A stretch of 64,000 nucleotides of DNA from Streptosporangium nondiastaticum (GCF_003011965.1 NZ_PXWG01000007.1:62001-126000), one strand, 5' to 3'; numbered from the stretch's first letter, positions 51,372 to 60,108 are shown. The notes: a model not told the origin generated them from the letters alone. Made by a program: numbers and translations.

Positions 51372-52297
51372 CGGGGCTGTCCTGCCAGGTGTTCGGCGCT
51401 GCCGGCGGTGAGTTCCATGAAGGCCGCCTCCAGTGAGGCGGTACGGGTGGTCAGCTCGTCCAGCCGGATCCCCTTCTCGAAGGCGAGCGCTCCGATCCGG
51501 TCCGCCGGGAGCCCGGTCACGGCGAGCCTCTCGGCGCCTGCCGTTCCCTCGGGCTCGACCGAGGCCCCCGCCGCGGTCAGCACGGCCGCCAGCTCGGCGG
51601 CCTGAGGCGTCCCCACCACGACACTGCGGCGGGTACCGCGAGCCGCGAAGTCCCGTGCCGGCTCCGCGGCGATGAGACGGCCGCGGCCGATGACGACCAA
51701 CTGGTCGGCGGTGTTCTCCATCTCCGACATCAGATGACTGGAGAGGAAGACCGTCCGCCCCTCGGCGGCCAGGCGCCGGAAGAGCCGGCGCACCCAGAGC
51801 ACGCCCTCCGGATCCATGCCGTTGACCGGCTCGTCGAACACGAGCACGGGCGGGTCGCCGAGCAGCGCACCGGCGATGCCCAGCCGTTGCTTCATGCCGA
51901 GGGAGAACCCGCCCATGCGGCGGTTCGCCGCCTCGGCCAGCCCCACTTCCTGCAACACCTCCTCGACCCGGCTTCGCGGGATGCCATTGCTGCGAGCCAG
52001 GGCGGACAGGTGGGCCGCGGCGCTGCGGCCGCCGTGGACCTGGTCGGCGTCGAGGAGGGCGCCCACATGCCGCAGGCCGCGCGGGTGGCGGCGGAAGGGG
52101 ACGCCGCTGACGGTGGCGGTGCCGGCGGTGGGCGCGTCCAGGCCGAGGACCATCCGCAAGGTGGTGCTCTTGCCGGCTCCATTGGGGCCGAGAAATCCGG
52201 TGACCCGGCCGGGCCGCACGGTGAAGGACAGGTGGTCGACGGCGGTCTTGCTGCCGTATCGCTTGGTGAGCTGGCTGACTTCGATCACGGCACTCAC
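51368..52297 (-). CDS. ABC transporter ATP-binding protein (CcmA/DrrA type)
   Basis: A 309-residue ATPase. Walker A is VTGFLGPNGAGKSTTLRMVL, the signature FSLGMKQRLGIAGALLG, Walker B PPVLVFDEPVNGMDPEG and the switch histidine in TVFLSSHLMSEMENTADQL. A C-terminal domain of about 90 residues follows, typical of DrrA-like exporters. It pairs with the permease downstream. The start was set at GTG 52297 (MSAVIEVSQLTKRYGSK); GTG 52288 is possible. It faces the second two-component system divergently, and such BceAB/DrrAB-like exporters are usually induced by their neighbour kinase-regulator pair. Confidence 0.92.
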   Translation of the reverse strand: MSAVIEVSQLTKRYGSKTAVDHLSFTVRPGRVTGFLGPNGAGKSTTLRMVLGLDAPTAGTATVSGVPFRRHPRGLRHVGALLDADQVHGGRSAAAHLSALARSNGIPRSRVEEVLQEVGLAEAANRRMGGFSLGMKQRLGIAGALLGDPPVLVFDEPVNGMDPEGVLWVRRLFRRLAAEGRTVFLSSHLMSEMENTADQLVVIGRGRLIAAEPARDFAARGTRRSVVVGTPQAAELAAVLTAAGASVEPEGTAGAERLAVTGLPADRIGALAFEKGIRLDELTTRTASLEAAFMELTAGSAEHLAGQPR

Positions 52298-52500
52298 ACT
52301 GCCGGGAGGGCCTGCGTCCGGGCATGGGGCCGTGGACGGCAATGGCTCGGGCAGGGTTCGCCCGTGGGCGTACGCCCACGGGCTGATGCCGCGCGGATGA
52401 CGCCCGGTTAGTCTCGCGGCGTGAACTCCGTAACGATCACTGAGTGGGGTACGTGTCCTGCGCACCACGGTTGCCTCTTCCTCGCAGGGGCGCACCGCCG

Positions 52501-53679
52501 ATGACGAGAACAAAGGCCATGGCCTGGGCAGGAGGCGTCTCCTACCTCCTCTTGGCGGGTCTCCTGGTGGGGGCCGCGCCGCGGGCGTCGGGCACGGTCC
52601 ACGGCGTCGGGGCATTGATGGCGGCGAGCCTGCTCGCCGGTGTGGCGCGGCGCAGGCCGCTGCCGGCTCTGGCCATGGCACTCTTCGGATCCACCGCCGT
52701 GGTGGCAGGCACTCCCAGCTCCCTTCACGAGAGCCCGGCGGTCTCGTACCAGGGCGAGTTCCTGTCGTACGTGGCGGTGGATCTCATCCTGGGCTTCATC
52801 GTCGCCACCTGCGTACGGCGGGCCGCTCTCGCCGCCGTGGCCGTGTCCTTCGCCGTGCAACTCGTGGTGGTCGGTGCCTTCGCACAAGGGGACAACCTGG
52901 CCGTCAGCGGGGTGATCGCGCTCCTGGCGATGTCCGCCTCCTGCATTGCCGGACTACTCATCCGTGAGCGCCGCGAGCACGCGGTGGCGCTGCGTTCGCA
53001 GGAGGTGGCCGAGGCCGTCACCGCCGAACGGCTGCGGATCGCACGGGAACTGCACGACATGGTCGCGCACAGCATCGGCATCATCGCCATCCAGGCCGGT
53101 GTGGGGAGCCGGGTCATCGAGACCCGGCCGGCAGAGGCCCGCGAGGCCCTGCGCGCCATCGAGACCACCAGCAGAGAGACCCTGTCGGGCCTCCGGCGGA
53201 CGCTGGTGTCGCTCCGCCGGGCCGAACGAGGCGTGAGCGCCTCCGAGAAGTCGTCGCGGCTCGCACCCGCGCCGGGGCTGGCGGACCTCGGACGGCTGGC
53301 GGCGGCGACCGCGGACGCGGGCGTACGCGTCGACGTGTGCCGCACCGGGGACGAACGCCCGCTGCCTGCCGACATCGACCTGTCCGCGTACCGCATAGTG
53401 CAGGAGGCACTGACCAATGTGGTCCGCCACGCGGGCACCGGGCACTGCCGGGTGACCATCGACTACGGGAACGAGGACCTGTCCGTGGAGGTCGTCGACG
53501 ACGGCCGTGGCAGCACCGGCAGCGGCTCGGGCCACGGCTTCGGCATCATCGGCATGCGGGAACGCGTAGGCCTGCTGGGCGGCCGGCTCAGTGCCGGCCG
53601 GCGTCCCGAGGGCGGCTTCCGGGTGGCGGCCCGGCTGCCGCTGCCCGCACGCGCCGGAGTTCCGGTGGAGACCCGGTGA
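52501..53679 (+). CDS. Sensor histidine kinase (HisKA_3 type)
   Basis: A 392-residue kinase with an N-terminal block of membrane helices (AGGVSYLLLAGLLVGAAPRA, AVAVSFAVQLVVVGAFAQGD, VIALLAMSASCIAGLLIRER). The phospho-acceptor helix is RLRIARELHDMVAHSIGIIA, and the ATPase domain has EALTNVVRHAGTGH and HGFGIIGMRERVGLLGGRLS. It senses an envelope or drug signal without a large outside domain. ATG 52501 is used; a longer start at GTG 52444 cannot be excluded. It overlaps the response regulator gene by 4 nt (GTGA). Confidence 0.88.
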   Translation: MTRTKAMAWAGGVSYLLLAGLLVGAAPRASGTVHGVGALMAASLLAGVARRRPLPALAMALFGSTAVVAGTPSSLHESPAVSYQGEFLSYVAVDLILGFIVATCVRRAALAAVAVSFAVQLVVVGAFAQGDNLAVSGVIALLAMSASCIAGLLIRERREHAVALRSQEVAEAVTAERLRIARELHDMVAHSIGIIAIQAGVGSRVIETRPAEAREALRAIETTSRETLSGLRRTLVSLRRAERGVSASEKSSRLAPAPGLADLGRLAAATADAGVRVDVCRTGDERPLPADIDLSAYRIVQEALTNVVRHAGTGHCRVTIDYGNEDLSVEVVDDGRGSTGSGSGHGFGIIGMRERVGLLGGRLSAGRRPEGGFRVAARLPLPARAGVPVETR

Positions 53680-54350
53680 CCATCCGGATCCTGCTCGCCG
53701 ACGACCAGCCGCTGGTGCGGTCCGGGCTGCGCGTGATCATGGCCGGCCACCCCGGCCTGGAAGTCGTCGGCGAGGCCGCCACCGGCTCCGAAGCGGTCCG
53801 GCTCGTCGCCGATCTCGGTCCCGACGTCGTGGTGATGGACATCCGCATGCCCGGCATGGACGGAATCGAGGCCACCCGCCTGATCACGGCCGGACCGGCG
53901 ACCGCACGCGTCCTCATCCTCACCACCTTCGACGAGGACGAGCACGTCTACGGCGCGCTCCGGGCCGGTGCGAGCGGCTTCGTGGTCAAGGACATGGCGC
54001 TGGACGACATCCTCGCGGCGATCCGCGTCGTCGCCGCCGGCGACGCACTGATCGCGCCGAGTGTGACGCGCCGTCTCATCGCGGACTTCGCAGGGCGTCC
54101 CGTGGCCGCCGGTCCCGAACGGCCCGAGCGACCCCCACGGCCGGTCGAGGGCATCACCGAGCGGGAACGGGAAGTGCTGACCCTGGTCGGACGCGGCCGC
54201 TCGAACACCGAGATCGCGGAGGACCTCTTCATCACCGTGGCCACCGCGAAGTCGCACGTGTCACGCCTGCTCACCAAACTGGGCGCCCGGGACCGGGTCC
54301 AGCTCGTGATCACCGCCTACGAGACGGGGCTCGTCACGGTGCCGCGCTGA
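53676..54350 (+). CDS. NarL/LuxR-type response regulator
   Basis: A 224-residue regulator. Receiver motifs are ILLADDQPLVRSGLRVIMAG, the phospho-Asp in VVVMDIRMPGMDG, LTTFDEDEHVYGAL and KDMALDDI. A Pro/Arg-rich linker precedes the LuxR HTH EREREVLTLVGRGRSNTEIA, then EDLFITVATAKSHVSRLLTK. It starts at GTG 53676 within the kinase stop. It should control the divergent ABC exporter. The pair is a complete and typical system beside the lanthipeptide genes. Confidence 0.92.
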   Translation: MTIRILLADDQPLVRSGLRVIMAGHPGLEVVGEAATGSEAVRLVADLGPDVVVMDIRMPGMDGIEATRLITAGPATARVLILTTFDEDEHVYGALRAGASGFVVKDMALDDILAAIRVVAAGDALIAPSVTRRLIADFAGRPVAAGPERPERPPRPVEGITEREREVLTLVGRGRSNTEIAEDLFITVATAKSHVSRLLTKLGARDRVQLVITAYETGLVTVPR

Positions 54351-54398
54351 CGGGACCCCCGCGGTCTCCCGTCGCTCCGAGTCCGCGCCAGGAACCGG

Positions 54399-54794
54399 TC
54401 AGCCGTCTTCGATGTCCGAGATGAGCTTGGTGCTCAGGTCGCTCTGGACCGCCAGCCGGGTGTGCCCGGCGTCCGGGCCGGTGCCCCAGGTGAGGGTGAC
54501 CGTGGTGAACAGGTGCCCGGCACCGGAGTCGTGATAGCGGACCGCCCAGTGGGTGGGCACGTCCTGGGCGCGGAGGACACCGTCGGCGTGGTTGGCCTCC
54601 TCCCAGGCGGCCAGCCGCTGACGGAAATCCTCTGTGAGGTAGTGGGCGCGAAGCTCGCTTCCCAGGTCGTCGGTGCCGTCGTCGACGGCGTCGATGTAGG
54701 CGCCGTAGAAGTCGGCCACCCGGTCGACTGCGGAGTCCGGGCTTCCCTCCCGGACCGGGCTGCCCGCCTGGTCTTCCGCCTGATCGTCCGGCAT
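54399..54794 (-). CDS. Hypothetical protein, possibly NTF2-like
   Basis: A 131-residue soluble protein. After an acidic N-terminus (MPDDQAEDQAGSPVREGSPD) come helices DRVADFYGAYIDAVDDGTDD and RAHYLTEDFRQRLAAWEEAN, then strands HWAVRYHDSGAGHLFTTVTL and HTRLAVQSDLSTKLISDIED. The helix-helix-strand order suits an NTF2/SnoaL-like fold, but the match is weak. AAGGGGGAATTC before the ATG supports the start. It is convergent with the second response regulator and lies next to the multicopper oxidase operon. Function unknown. Confidence 0.65.
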   Translation of the reverse strand: MPDDQAEDQAGSPVREGSPDSAVDRVADFYGAYIDAVDDGTDDLGSELRAHYLTEDFRQRLAAWEEANHADGVLRAQDVPTHWAVRYHDSGAGHLFTTVTLTWGTGPDAGHTRLAVQSDLSTKLISDIEDG

Positions 54795-55009
54795 GAATTC
54801 CCCCTTGAGAACAACGGTGTTCACGGCATGCTCTTGGTCGGAATCTGCCCCTGTTCCATGAGAAACAGTCCTTTTAAGTGATATGTAGCTGGACGTGATG
54901 GTGTGGCCTCGGGCGATCGGCGGCTCGGGCGAGCGCTTGCTCGGGCGAGCGGACGCCTCGGCCGCGCCGAGCCGCCTCGGTCCGGTGAGTGCTGGCGCAG
55001 CAGCGCCCG

Positions 55010-56563
55010 TCACGTCACGTCGAAGTTGGCCATCATCGCCATGTCCTCGTGTTCGAGGTTGTGGCAGTGCAGCATGTAACGGCCCTTGTAGCCCGCGAAC
55101 CTCACGAGGACGTCGACCACTTCGTAGGGGCGGACGTCCACGGTGTCCTTCCATCCTCCGTCAGTGGCCCGTGGGGGCCTGCTGCCGCGGGCGAGGACCT
55201 GGAACTGGGCCAGGTGCGCATGGACAGGGTGGTGGAAGTCGCTGCTGAAGCGCCACCGTTCCACGCTGCCCAGGCGCGGGGAAGCCAGAACCTCAGCAGT
55301 GCTGAACGGCCTCCCATTGATCGTCCACATCTGCCGCTCGTCCGAGCCGTGCGTACGCCGGAAGTCGAAGCGGCGCACCGGCACCGATCCGGCCGGGCCC
55401 GGGGACAGCGTTTCGAACGAGGCGGACAGGCGGGACGGCACGCGGCTGTCGTCCTTCTCCTTGCGTACGACGTGGAAGCGCATGACGTCACGCATGCCGC
55501 CCTCGGCCGCGGAGTTGCGCAGCGTCACCTTGCTGCCGACGGGGAAGGCGGAGAAGTCGACGACGACGTCGAAGCGTTCGCCGGGCGCCATGTCGACGGC
55601 GTCCAGTGACCGGGGTGCCGCCAGCAGACCCCCGTCGCTGCCGATCTGGACGAACCGCCCCGGCTTGCCGTCGCCGGCAGCGAGCCGTAGCCCGTAGCGG
55701 CGGGCGTTGGAGGCGTTGAGCAGGCGGAAGCGGTAGCGGGCGGCGGAGACCTCCATGACGGGCCAGGGCGCACCGTTGACGAGCTGGACGTCTCCGAGCA
55801 CGCCGTCCGGGAACGCGTCGTGCTCGTGGTGGGCTGGGTAGCGGAAGGAGCCGTCCTCGGCGAAGGAGCGGTCGCACAGCATCAGCGGCACGTCCCTGTC
55901 CCCGTCCGGCAGCGGCAGCCGGTCCTCCTCCTGGTCGCTGACGAGGAAGAAGCCCGCCAGCCCGCGCCAGACCTGCGGGGCGCTGAAGTCCATGCGGTGA
56001 TCGTGGTACCAGAGGGTCGCGGCCGGCTGCGGCAGCGGGTACTCGTACGCGCGGTATCCCACAGCCGTCCGCCCCGGGTGGGCGCCGGCCCTGTCGTCGT
56101 GCGTCTGACCAGGTGCGCAGCGGGCGGGCAGCAGCAGGTCGGTGGGATAGCCGTCGGACTCGGGCGGGGTGACGCCGCCGTGCAGGTGGGTGACGGTGGG
56201 CACGGTGAGGCTGTTGCGCACCTGGACCACCGTCCGGCGCCCGGAGCGCGCGGCGAAGGTCGGCCCGGGGAAGACGCCGTCGTACCCCCACACCGTCGTC
56301 TTCCGTCCCGGAAGGATCTCCGCCTTCCCCTCCCGCTGCTCGACCTCGTAGAAGTCGGTGCCGTGCTCGCTGCGCACCGGGCGGGCCACCGGCGGCACCG
56401 GCAGCGGTACGTGAAACGGGCGGGGCAGCGGGCCCGCGCTGGCCAGCACCCGGCCGGTGGACGCCCCGGCGCTGCGGGACCAGCCGGCAGCGCCGACCGT
56501 GATCGCCGCTCCGGCTCCGGCCGTCAGCGCGAGGAGCCCGCGCCGGCTCAGCAAAGCAGGCAT
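55010..56563 (-). CDS. Multicopper oxidase (CotA/bilirubin-oxidase type), Tat-exported
   Basis: A 517-residue three-cupredoxin oxidase. A twin-arginine signal (LSRRGLLALTAGAGAAITVG) exports it folded. Copper ligands are in TVTHLHGGVTPPESDGYP, TLWYHDHRMDFSAPQVWRGL, FHHPVHAHLAQFQVL and the terminal MLHCHNLEHEDMAMMANFDV (HCHxLxHxxxxM, type 1 Met). It couples oxidation of phenols, bilirubin-like compounds or metals to reduction of O2 to water. The ATG overlaps the stop of the membrane-protein gene by one base (TAATG), so it is the third gene of the operon. The TetR gene across the divergent region probably controls it. Confidence 0.93.
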   Translation of the reverse strand: MPALLSRRGLLALTAGAGAAITVGAAGWSRSAGASTGRVLASAGPLPRPFHVPLPVPPVARPVRSEHGTDFYEVEQREGKAEILPGRKTTVWGYDGVFPGPTFAARSGRRTVVQVRNSLTVPTVTHLHGGVTPPESDGYPTDLLLPARCAPGQTHDDRAGAHPGRTAVGYRAYEYPLPQPAATLWYHDHRMDFSAPQVWRGLAGFFLVSDQEEDRLPLPDGDRDVPLMLCDRSFAEDGSFRYPAHHEHDAFPDGVLGDVQLVNGAPWPVMEVSAARYRFRLLNASNARRYGLRLAAGDGKPGRFVQIGSDGGLLAAPRSLDAVDMAPGERFDVVVDFSAFPVGSKVTLRNSAAEGGMRDVMRFHVVRKEKDDSRVPSRLSASFETLSPGPAGSVPVRRFDFRRTHGSDERQMWTINGRPFSTAEVLASPRLGSVERWRFSSDFHHPVHAHLAQFQVLARGSRPPRATDGGWKDTVDVRPYEVVDVLVRFAGYKGRYMLHCHNLEHEDMAMMANFDVT

Positions 56564-56991
56564 TACTCGGCCACCTCCTGCCGTGGCCGGGCCGCCGGCG
56601 GAGACGTGCCGGGGCGCTGGGTGAACGCCCCGTACGCCAGGGCTGTCGCACAGCCGAAGACGGCCATGCCCAGCGGTATGTGACCGGCCAGGACGCGCGC
56701 TTCGCCCAGCCCTTGCTGCGCACTTACCAGCAGGACCAGCACCGCACTCGCCGCGGCCGGCCACAGCGGTCCGCGCGCGGCGCGCCGGACCACCACTGCC
56801 GCTGCCGTCTGGATGACGGTCAGCGCGCTGAGCACGCCCGCGTTCGCCGCGTGCCAGGTCAGCAGGTCGAGATCTCCGGTGACGAACAGACCGGCCAGCG
56901 CCGCCTGCGCCAGTGTGTCGAGCAGCACCAGCACGGCCACGGCGCGCAGTACGTGCCACGGCCACCGGCGGATTTCGCAGCGCCCGGTCAC
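56563..56991 (-). CDS. Small four-helix membrane protein
   Basis: A 142-residue protein with four hydrophobic segments: WHVLRAVAVLVLLDTLAQAA, LSALTVIQTAAAVVVRRAAR, AASAVLVLLVSAQQGLGEAR and HIPLGMAVFGCATALAYGAF. It is flanked by coupled genes (GTGA overlap with darcynin, TAATG overlap with the oxidase), so it belongs to one operon. It may anchor or support the oxidase or transport its substrate, but no family is recognised. GTG 56991 is the start. Topology suggests both ends in the cytoplasm. Confidence 0.75.
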   Translation of the reverse strand: MTGRCEIRRWPWHVLRAVAVLVLLDTLAQAALAGLFVTGDLDLLTWHAANAGVLSALTVIQTAAAVVVRRAARGPLWPAAASAVLVLLVSAQQGLGEARVLAGHIPLGMAVFGCATALAYGAFTQRPGTSPPAARPRQEVAE

Positions 56992-57335
56992 CGGATCCCG
57001 TCCTCGGAGGCCAGGGCCTGCTCGTAGGCGTGGAAGCCGTCCTCGACGCCCAGGAAGACGTCGTTGAAGGTCAGGTAGCCCTCGGCGATGACAGGAGTGT
57101 CGCGCAGGGCCTCGATGAGGAAGTAGTACGACCCGAGGTCGCCGGTCTCCAGCACCGCGAAGTCCGAGATGCGTCCGTTGAACGCCTCCGCGTCGAAGAA
57201 GCGCGCCTTCACCCGGTCCGCGTAGGCGGCGAAGACCGGCTCGAGGTGCTGGGCGCGCATCGCGTTGCGCTGCTCACGCGACAGGGCGAGCCAGCGCGGC
57301 GTGACCGTGTACGTCAGGACGATGCCGTACGTCAT
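56988..57335 (-). CDS. Darcynin-family protein
   Basis: A 115-residue protein with the darcynin pattern: MTYGIVLTYTVTPRWLALSR, then ARFFDAEAFNGRISDFAVLE, TGDLGSYYFLIEALRDTPVI and EGYLTFNDVFLGVEDGFHAY. Darcynins are small cytoplasmic proteins of unknown activity, often found with oxidoreductase genes. It is first in the operon with the membrane protein and the multicopper oxidase, and its stop overlaps the next start by 4 nt. A large palindrome lies just upstream of its ATG. Confidence 0.8.
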   Translation of the reverse strand: MTYGIVLTYTVTPRWLALSREQRNAMRAQHLEPVFAAYADRVKARFFDAEAFNGRISDFAVLETGDLGSYYFLIEALRDTPVIAEGYLTFNDVFLGVEDGFHAYEQALASEDGIR

Positions 57336-57355
57336 GAGATCCCCCGAAGGATGTT

Positions 57356-57402
57356 GTTAACACCGTTTACTTTCGGCGCAAGCTAAAGTGATAGGCGTTA
57401 AC
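57356..57402. promoter_or_regulatory. Long palindromic operator between darcynin operon and tetR
   Basis: GTTAACACCGTTTACTTT (57356-57373) and AAAGTGATAGGCGTTAAC (57385-57402) are inverted copies matching at most positions, with GTTAAC at both outer ends and an 11-bp centre. It sits 21 bp before the darcynin ATG and 29 bp before the TetR GTG, so binding would repress both directions. Confidence 0.8.
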
Positions 57403-57430
57403 TTTGTCAAGGGAAGGTGGGTGCACGACC

Positions 57431-58177
57431 GTGCCGAGCACATCGGGGACCGGGTCCACCGGCCGGCGCCACCGCGTCCGCGAAGAGGCGCTGGCCGAGA
57501 TCCTGCGCACCGGGCGCCGGCTCCTGGTCGAGGAAGGGCCGTCCGCGGTCACCCTGCGGGCCATCGCGCGGGAGATGGGCATGACCGCACCCGCCCTCTA
57601 CCGTTACTACGCCGGCCACCGCGACCTGATCCAGGCGCTGACCTCACACCTCTACGACGAACTGGCCGCAGCCCTGACCGAGGCGCGCGAACGTCATCCC
57701 GCTGACGAGCCGGGCCGGCGGCTGCGGGAAGTGTGCCGCGAACTGCGCCGCTGGGCCCTTGCCCACCCCCGCGAGTTCGGGCTGCTGTTCGCCAAGCCGG
57801 TCACGGACGCCGACACCGCGCCCGGCTCGGCGGCGCACGACCCCAGCTGGCGCTTCGGCGCCGTCCTCCTCGGCCTGATGGTCGAACTGTGGCGCCGCGG
57901 CGGCGTCCGGCCGCCCACCGGCCTGGATCCTTCGTGGATCGCCCAACTGGAGGAGGTGCGCGAGCACCTGGCCGGCGAGCCGGTGCCCCTGGAGGTCATC
58001 TACGTCTTCGTCGCCTGCTGGGCCCGCCTGTACGGGGCGGTGGCCGTGGAAGTCTTCGGCCACCTCGACTTCGCCCTCACCGACCCCGAGCCCCTCTTCG
58101 AGCAGACGCTCCGCGACATCATGGCGGCGTTGGGGGAGGGGGCGGCCCTGCCTAGCGAGCCTCGTTCCTGCGCATGA
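57431..58177 (+). CDS. TetR-family regulator
   Basis: A 248-residue TetR protein. The DNA-binding domain spans about residues 15-65: EEALAEILRTGRRLLVEEGP, then SAVTLRAIAREMGMTAPALY with the recognition helix MTAPALYRYYAGHRD. The C-terminal domain (LAHPREFGLLFAKPV) is of the WHG-containing TetR_C type. GTG 57431 is chosen; TTG 57404 would overlap the operator. It should repress itself and the divergent darcynin-oxidase operon via the palindrome. The last 26 nt overlap, convergently, the end of the methyltransferase gene (58152-58177). Confidence 0.9.
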   Translation: MPSTSGTGSTGRRHRVREEALAEILRTGRRLLVEEGPSAVTLRAIAREMGMTAPALYRYYAGHRDLIQALTSHLYDELAAALTEARERHPADEPGRRLREVCRELRRWALAHPREFGLLFAKPVTDADTAPGSAAHDPSWRFGAVLLGLMVELWRRGGVRPPTGLDPSWIAQLEEVREHLAGEPVPLEVIYVFVACWARLYGAVAVEVFGHLDFALTDPEPLFEQTLRDIMAALGEGAALPSEPRSCA

Positions 58178-58799
58178 TCAGGTGGCCCCGGCGGTACCGT
58201 TCCCCTTCGAGCGGCTCGCGCAGTATCCGGCCGGCTTCGGTGAACCCCGCCTCCTCGGCCAGCCCCGCAAGGTCGTTGATCGGCCAGCGGTAGGCCGTCG
58301 TCACCTTGTGGTCGAACGCCGTGACCGGCTCGCCCTCCGACTCGAAGAAAGCGAGCAGGAGGTAGCCGCCGGGCGCGAGTACCCGCCCGAACTCGGCGAA
58401 GTACGGCGGCAGATCCTGCGGTGGGGTGTGGATGACCGAGTACCAGGACAGGATGCCGCCCAGCTTGCCGTCGGCTATGTCCAAGGCGTCCATGGAACCG
58501 ACCTCGAAGCGCAAGTCCGGGTAGGCCTCGCGAGCGATGTCGATCATCGCCGGCGACAGGTCGACTCCGAAGACGTCCAGGCCGAGGTCCCGCAGGTGCG
58601 CTGTCACTTGCCCGGGACCGCACCCCAGCTCGGCGACGGGCCCGGCACCGGCGGCCCGCGCGAACTCGGCGAACGCCGCGATCACCGCACGGTCCAGAGG
58701 GAGAGGGTCGAGCGCGTTACGGGCGAAATCGGCGTAAAGGGTTGCCATGGCGTCGTAGGCATCTGCTGTCGTGCGCAGGTGCGAGGAAGGTTCAGTCAC
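58152..58799 (-). CDS. Class I SAM-dependent methyltransferase
   Basis: A 215-residue methyltransferase. Motif I is GPVAELGCGPGQVTAHLRDL, motif II LDVFGVDLSPAMIDIAREAY, motif III region IADGKLGGILSWYSVIHTPP, and motif IV around FGRVLAPGGYLLLAFF. A C-terminal substrate-binding lobe ends RRGHLIMRRNE. It methylates an unidentified small molecule. GTG 58799 is the start (MTEPSSHLRTTADAYDAMA). It overlaps the TetR gene's 3' end by 26 nt in convergent orientation, so the two transcripts are antisense there. Confidence 0.88.
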   Translation of the reverse strand: MTEPSSHLRTTADAYDAMATLYADFARNALDPLPLDRAVIAAFAEFARAAGAGPVAELGCGPGQVTAHLRDLGLDVFGVDLSPAMIDIAREAYPDLRFEVGSMDALDIADGKLGGILSWYSVIHTPPQDLPPYFAEFGRVLAPGGYLLLAFFESEGEPVTAFDHKVTTAYRWPINDLAGLAEEAGFTEAGRILREPLEGERYRRGHLIMRRNEAR

Positions 58800-58891
58800 G
58801 CGAGGACATTACGGGGTTGCTCCATCGGGCTGTCGAACGGCCGGCAGCGGGCCGGCGCAACTGATCGGTGCTTTGTTTTTCGGAGTAAATG

Positions 58892-58908
58892 CTTTGAAAA
58901 ACCAAGTA
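58892..58908. promoter_or_regulatory. HxlR-type operator candidate upstream of ddl
   Basis: CTTTG-AAAAA-CCAAG followed by TAACA, 37 nt before the ddl ATG at 58945. It matches the element at 60793-60811 (CTTGG-TAAAA-CCAAG-TAACA) in nearly all positions. The same regulator may act on both genes. Confidence 0.6.
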
Positions 58909-58944
58909 ACAGCGCTAGGCTGCCTGAGCATGACGGGAGTCGGT

Positions 58945-59994
58945 ATGCGTGTTGTGGTCTTGTGCGGTGGAGAAAGCTCGGAGCGGGACGTCTCCCTGGC
59001 TTCCGGCTGGTCGGTGACCGGAGCGTTGCTGGAGCGAGGGCACGAAGTGGTGCTGGTCGACCCGGCCGCCGAGGTGCCGGTCCTTGCCGGGCCCCTGCAC
59101 CCCGGCGAGGTGGTCGGCGGCGTCGCAGTGGGCAAGGAGCCGCCGCCCCTCGCGGAGCGGCACCAGCTGCGGCGGCGCATGCACGCGGCCCTGACCGGCG
59201 GTCCGGTGCTGGAGCTGCTGCGCGGCGCGGAGCTGGTGTTCCTTGCCCTGCACGGCGGCTGGGGCGAGGACGGGCATGTGCAGGCGCTCCTGGAGATGGC
59301 CGGTGTGCGCTTCACCGGTGCGGGGAGCGCGGCCTGTGCGGCGGCGTGGCACAAGGGCCGGGCACAGGCGGTACTCGGTGCGGCGGGCGTGCCGGTGGCC
59401 GAGCGGGTGCTGTGGCGGCCCGGTGCGGCGGATGAGGTGCCGGCCGGCGTGAAGCGGCTGGTGGAGGCCGGGCCGGTGGTGGTCAAGCCGGTCGCGGACG
59501 GTTCGAGCGTGTCGGTCCACCGCGCCGACTCGCTCGCGGGGCTGGCCCGGCTGGCGCAGGCCGCGGCCGAGGGGCCTTGCGGTGACGTCGAGCTGATGGT
59601 GGAGCCGTTCCTCGCCGGGCGGGAGTTCACCGTGCCCGTGGTCGGCGACCAGGTGCTTCCCGTGGTCGAGATCGAGCTGACGACACCGCTGTTCGACTAC
59701 ACGGCCAAGTATCAGTCCGGGGCGGTGAGCGAAGTGTGCCCGGCGCCGGTCCCGGACGCCTTCGCGTATCGCTTGCAGGAGTGGGCCCTCCGCGCCCACC
59801 AGGCTCTCGGGTTCGGCGGTGACGCGTACTCCCGTACCGACTTCCGCTGCGATGCCGGTGGTGAACCGGTCTGCCTCGAAGTGAACGCGCTCCCTGGGCT
59901 GACGACGACGAGCCTGTTGCCCCTCGCGGCGACCGGATCGGGCTGGGCCTACTCCGGCCTCGTCCAGCGCATCGTGGACCTGGCGACGCGCTGA
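58945..59994 (+). CDS. ddl: D-alanine-D-alanine ligase (accessory copy)
   Basis: A 349-residue ATP-grasp ligase. Landmarks are VVLCGGESSERDVSLASGWS (GGxSxExxxS), LALHGGWGEDGHVQALLEMA (HGxxGEDG), VVVKPVADGSSVSVHRADS, TAKYQSGAVSEVCPAPVPD (with the Lys-Tyr of the omega loop that favours D-Ala-D-Ala over D-Ala-D-Lac) and RTDFRCDAGGEPVCLEVNAL. It makes D-Ala-D-Ala for peptidoglycan in the cytoplasm. Accessory ddl copies can give resistance to D-cycloserine-like inhibitors. GGGAG 5 nt before ATG 58945 sets this start; 58930 also has an ATG. The promoter carries the element shared with the aminotransferase. Confidence 0.9.
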   Translation: MRVVVLCGGESSERDVSLASGWSVTGALLERGHEVVLVDPAAEVPVLAGPLHPGEVVGGVAVGKEPPPLAERHQLRRRMHAALTGGPVLELLRGAELVFLALHGGWGEDGHVQALLEMAGVRFTGAGSAACAAAWHKGRAQAVLGAAGVPVAERVLWRPGAADEVPAGVKRLVEAGPVVVKPVADGSSVSVHRADSLAGLARLAQAAAEGPCGDVELMVEPFLAGREFTVPVVGDQVLPVVEIELTTPLFDYTAKYQSGAVSEVCPAPVPDAFAYRLQEWALRAHQALGFGGDAYSRTDFRCDAGGEPVCLEVNALPGLTTTSLLPLAATGSGWAYSGLVQRIVDLATR

Positions 59995-60108
59995 CCGCCG
60001 ACCGCTGGCCGCCGCCGGCCGCCGCCCCCGGCCGTCGGGACGACCCGCGCCGGGACAGGCGGTCCGGTGGTCAGGCGGTCCCGGGCCGGGCAGTGGCGTG
60101 CCGGGCGG

